Source of the DNA: Alphaproteobacteria bacterium
GTDB taxonomy: Bacteria > Pseudomonadota > Alphaproteobacteria > Paracaedibacterales > VGCI01
DNA: 64,000 bases
Assembly (NCBI GenBank): GCA_019746225.1
Contig: JAIESE010000026.1
Span: 44,313-108,312 of the forward strand
Reading direction: 5' to 3'
Made by a program: the position numbers and the translations under genes. This document shows positions 63,925 through 64,000 of this stretch, in pieces. Position 1 is the stretch's first letter. Each line of letters starts with the position of its first letter. The notes beneath the pieces are model-generated. The model made no database searches. It worked only from the letters and a program-made list of their open reading frames with translations, and was not told the DNA's origin.

Positions 63925-64000
63925 GTCCCCTTCGTCTAGAGGCCTAGGACACCGCCCTCTCACGGCGGCAACACGGGTTCGAATCCCGTAGGGGACGCCA
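63925..64000 (+). tRNA. tRNA-Glu (anticodon CTC)
   Basis: A 76-nt tRNA ending at the window edge with encoded CCA. Acceptor GTCCCCT/AGGGGAC, anticodon arm CCGCC-CTCTCAC-GGCGG with anticodon CTC, and T-loop GTTCGAATC are all present. Confidence 0.95.

Noticed and set aside
1-64000. Prophage, transposase or integron
   Set aside because: No integrase, transposase, phage structural gene or attachment site was found in the window.

Overview
The window looks like a chromosomal segment of an alphaproteobacterium, most plausibly a host-associated (intracellular, protist- or arthropod-linked) lineage such as Holosporales or a relative. Reasons: alphaproteobacterial gene orders (hisS-prfA, pepA-holC, radA-cvpA, kdsD-lptC-lptA-lptB-hpf, grpE-dnaK-dnaJ); alphaproteobacterial families (a DUF1849/EipB-like envelope protein, a one-cysteine DksA, a small ribbon-helix-helix protein); moderate to low GC; an organophosphate/phosphate antiporter of the kind used to take up phosphorylated metabolites; and an unusually large number of Sec-signal proteins carrying eukaryote-like or normally cytosolic domains. 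The taxonomic placement is inference; no rRNA gene is present.

Layout. 1-9 kb: tail of a Nudix-like gene, aroK, a signal-peptide patatin phospholipase, an OPA-family transporter, an Atm1-type ABC exporter, a palindromic repeat and a penicillin-binding-protein-like serine hydrolase. 9-19 kb: a Met/Gln-rich membrane-anchored protein, comF-grxC, an exported glutaredoxin, dapB, an unknown secreted protein, an O-antigen ligase-like protein, a class D beta-lactamase, tilS and a Bcr/CflA-type exporter. 19-30.6 kb: a secreted Sel1/TPR protein ending in a YoeB-like RNase domain, an SRPBCC-MarR pair with a candidate operator, an exported GNAT-like protein, a SulP transporter, an exported receiver domain, an EipB-like protein, pepA-holC and an exported Dot1-like methyltransferase. 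30.6-41.4 kb: hisS-prfA, an outer-membrane barrel, an alpha/beta hydrolase, tRNA-Leu(CAG), an RNase D-like exonuclease, an exported F-box-like protein and the kdsD-lptCAB-hpf LPS cluster. 41-58 kb: a K+ channel coupled to an RND pump and lipoprotein adaptor, dnaJ-dnaK-grpE, dksA, a variant aquaporin, an exported LRR protein, and a radA-cvpA-phosphatase-nnrD cluster. 58-64 kb: two exported unknown proteins, thrS and tRNA-Glu(CTC).

How the genes fit together. A housekeeping backbone (translation, LPS transport, chaperones, repair) is interrupted by single-gene units encoding exported proteins: patatin, YoeB-tailed Sel1/TPR, GNAT-like, receiver domain, Dot1-like methyltransferase, F-box-like, LRR, PTP/phytase-like phosphatase, glutaredoxin and long helical proteins. 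Many of these folds act on eukaryotic or cytosolic targets (histones, SCF ubiquitin ligases, phospholipids, phosphoinositides, translating ribosomes). My main inference is that this is a Sec-dependent effector repertoire; no dedicated secretion system lies in the window. Six dispersed palindromic repeats, but no IS element, prophage or CRISPR array, punctuate the intergenic regions.
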